Part shown: in pieces, positions 6,844 through 7,430 of the stretch
Layout of the letters: each line of letters begins with the position of its first letter
Position numbering within the stretch: position 1 is the first letter of the stretch
Assembly: GCA_003542015.1 (NCBI GenBank)
Contig: DPLL01000295.1
Location: 1-7,430 of the forward strand
DNA from: Microcoleaceae cyanobacterium UBA9251
GTDB taxonomy: Bacteria; Cyanobacteriota; Cyanobacteriia; Cyanobacteriales; Microcoleaceae
Reading direction: 5' to 3'
DNA: 7,430 bases
The notes under the pieces: model-generated
Seen by the model: only the letters and a program-made list of their open reading frames with translations
Databases searched by the model: none
Told to the model about the DNA's origin: nothing
Position numbers and translations under genes: made by a program

Positions 6844-6984
6844 ATGTCTACTCAAGAACAAGCCCGCAGCCTGATGATGCGCCACCACAACCGAGTTCTG
6901 AATCGCCAGCAATCTCTACTAAGCCGCGTGGCTGCTGAAGTTGGTTTAGATCTGAGTGCACAGGCACTAGGCGATCGCAAATAA
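6844..6984 (+). CDS. Short IF7 paralogue lacking the conserved C-terminus
   Basis: This 46-aa gene is the tandem partner of gifA. Residues 6-34 align without gaps to IF7: QARSLMMRHH, NRQQS, an SR pair and AAEVG are kept, including R8, R21 and R28. After AAEVGLD it diverges into LSAQALGDRK and stops, so the IF7 tail (GKPQ..SF, YDRSNA) is absent. The second half of its coding region ends in a HIP1 octamer (6971-6978) just before the TAA. GGAGA (6831-6835) ends 8 nt before the ATG, and the leader resembles that of gifA (13 of 16 bases from GGAG through ATG). No promoter is evident in the 60-bp gap, so co-transcription with gifA is likely. It would be expected to contact glutamine synthetase through the same arginines, but whether it inhibits, competes with IF7, or is inert is unknown. 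An intact frame, good RBS and conserved core argue against a decayed remnant. Confidence 0.8.
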   Translation: MSTQEQARSLMMRHHNRVLNRQQSLLSRVAAEVGLDLSAQALGDRK

Positions 6985-7064
6985 CTCGTTTTTTCAATGG
7001 CGAGACAGTTGAATCAAGTTTGTTGAATGCCCGCTAGAAATTAATAATGGCAGTTACAAAATTG

Positions 7065-7116
7065 TCGCGACTTCTTCTTGAGTTCGATCTCTCAAGAAAA
7101 AGTCGCGATTAATTTT
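7065..7116 (+). terminator. Long hairpin terminator after the gif genes
   Basis: 7065-7082 pairs with 7091-7108 at 17 of 18 positions (one C-A mismatch at 7074/7099), with an 8-nt loop. The stem opens with TCGCGACTT and closes with TTCTTGAG. It is followed by TAATTTT on the plus strand, and AAATT precedes it, which gives a short T-run on the minus strand too, so it may act in both directions. It sits 80 nt after the second gif gene and before argJ. Confidence 0.65.
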
Positions 7117-7142
7117 ATTGAGTTGCTTAAATACAATATTTA

Positions 7143-7177
7143 CAATCTAAAATCTCAAATCTCAAATCTAAAATGAT
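7143..7177. repeat. AAATCT(A/C) heptamer repeat upstream of argJ
   Basis: CAATCTA (7143-7149), AAATCTC (7150-7156), AAATCTC (7157-7163) and AAATCTA (7164-7170) are direct 7-bp repeats. A degenerate fifth unit, AAATGAT (7171-7177), runs into the argJ -10 box. The array occupies the place where a -35 element would sit. Confidence 0.65.
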
Positions 7178-7182
7178 ATAAT
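7174..7182 (+). promoter_or_regulatory. argJ: Extended -10 promoter of argJ
   Basis: TGATATAAT is a perfect TGn-TATAAT extended -10 element. No -35 match is visible, which an extended -10 can tolerate. Transcription would begin near 7189 and give a leader of about 34 nt. Confidence 0.6.
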
Positions 7183-7210
7183 CCCCCTTTCAGCAGAATA
7201 GAAGGCTTTT

Positions 7211-7218
7211 AGGGAGGT
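7211..7218 (+). promoter_or_regulatory. argJ: RBS of argJ
   Basis: AGGGAGGT, close to the ideal Shine-Dalgarno, ends 4 nt before the ATG at 7223 and decides that start. Confidence 0.7.
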
Positions 7219-7222
7219 CATC

Positions 7223-7430
7223 ATGTCCGACTGGCAAGTAATTAGCGGTGGAGTTACAGCACCGAAAGGATATCGAGCATCAGGAATTACAGCGGGTTTA
7301 AAGCCTTCAGGCTTGCCGGATTTAACTTTGATTTTGTCAGAAGTAGACGCGATCGCAGCGGGAGTCTTCACTACATCCACTGCCCGGGCCGCTTGTGTGC
7401 ACTACTGCCGCACTCGACTGCAAACCAAAC
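7223..7430 (+). CDS. argJ: Bifunctional glutamate N-acetyltransferase / amino-acid acetyltransferase ArgJ, N-terminal part
   Basis: Only the first 69 codons are in the window; the gene runs off the right edge. ArgJ moves the acetyl group from N-acetylornithine to glutamate (and in bifunctional forms uses acetyl-CoA), closing the acetyl cycle of arginine synthesis in the cytosol. The visible part fits the family's N-terminus: a GGVTAPKGYRASGI start (9-22), AGLKPSG (24-30), then a beta-strand ending in AGVFTTS (46-52), with the TARAACVHYCR segment after it. The self-cleavage threonine that splits ArgJ into two chains lies further on and cannot be checked. The start is fixed by a near-ideal RBS and by colinearity with cyanobacterial homologues as I recall them. 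A HIP1 octamer (7349-7356) lies within the gene. It has its own promoter and is separated from the gif genes by a hairpin, so it is probably transcribed alone or with genes beyond the window. Confidence 0.9.
   Translation, partial: MSDWQVISGGVTAPKGYRASGITAGLKPSGLPDLTLILSEVDAIAAGVFTTSTARAACVHYCRTRLQTK

Larger units (their letters stand above)
6985..7222. other. Intergenic spacer between the second gif gene and argJ (238 bp)
   Basis: It holds the long hairpin (7065-7108), the heptamer array (7143-7177), and the argJ promoter and RBS. The stretch 6985-7060 shows no recognisable gene, repeat or RNA. Confidence 0.6.

Overview
The window looks like a piece of a filamentous cyanobacterial chromosome (Oscillatoria/Microcoleus-like, by inference). 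The main reasons are nine perfect copies of the HIP1 octamer GCGATCGC in 7.4 kb, short heptamer and decamer intergenic repeats of the kind common in these genomes, a near-complete IF7-type glutamine synthetase inactivating factor (a cyanobacterial regulator), and an ArgJ start of cyanobacterial type.

Layout: (1) 18-1115, minus strand, an AI-2E/PerM-family membrane protein. (2) A 259-bp divergent spacer. (3) 1375-3162 and 3272-6406, plus strand, a tripartite-efflux pair: an HlyD/AcrA-type periplasmic adaptor with a very long coiled coil, followed by an AcrB-type RND permease whose proton-relay residues are intact. Their 109-bp spacer contains a 10-bp tandem repeat, and an intrinsic terminator lies just after the permease. 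(4) 6589-6783 and 6844-6984, plus strand, two tandem small genes. The first is gifA (IF7, 64 aa). The second is a 46-aa paralogue that keeps the arginine-rich core but has lost the conserved C-terminus. A perfect NtcA box (GTA-N8-TAC) overlaps the -35 region of the predicted gifA promoter, and a long hairpin follows the pair. (5) 7223 to the window end, plus strand, the first 69 codons of argJ behind an extended -10 promoter.

How they work together: the adaptor and permease would form a proton-driven exporter that needs a TolC-like outer-membrane channel encoded elsewhere. The right end has a nitrogen theme. IF7 blocks glutamine synthetase when nitrogen is plentiful, NtcA would silence it under nitrogen limitation, and ArgJ carries out the acetyl-recycling step of arginine synthesis. 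The most interesting item is the short second gif gene, with its duplicated leader and missing tail.
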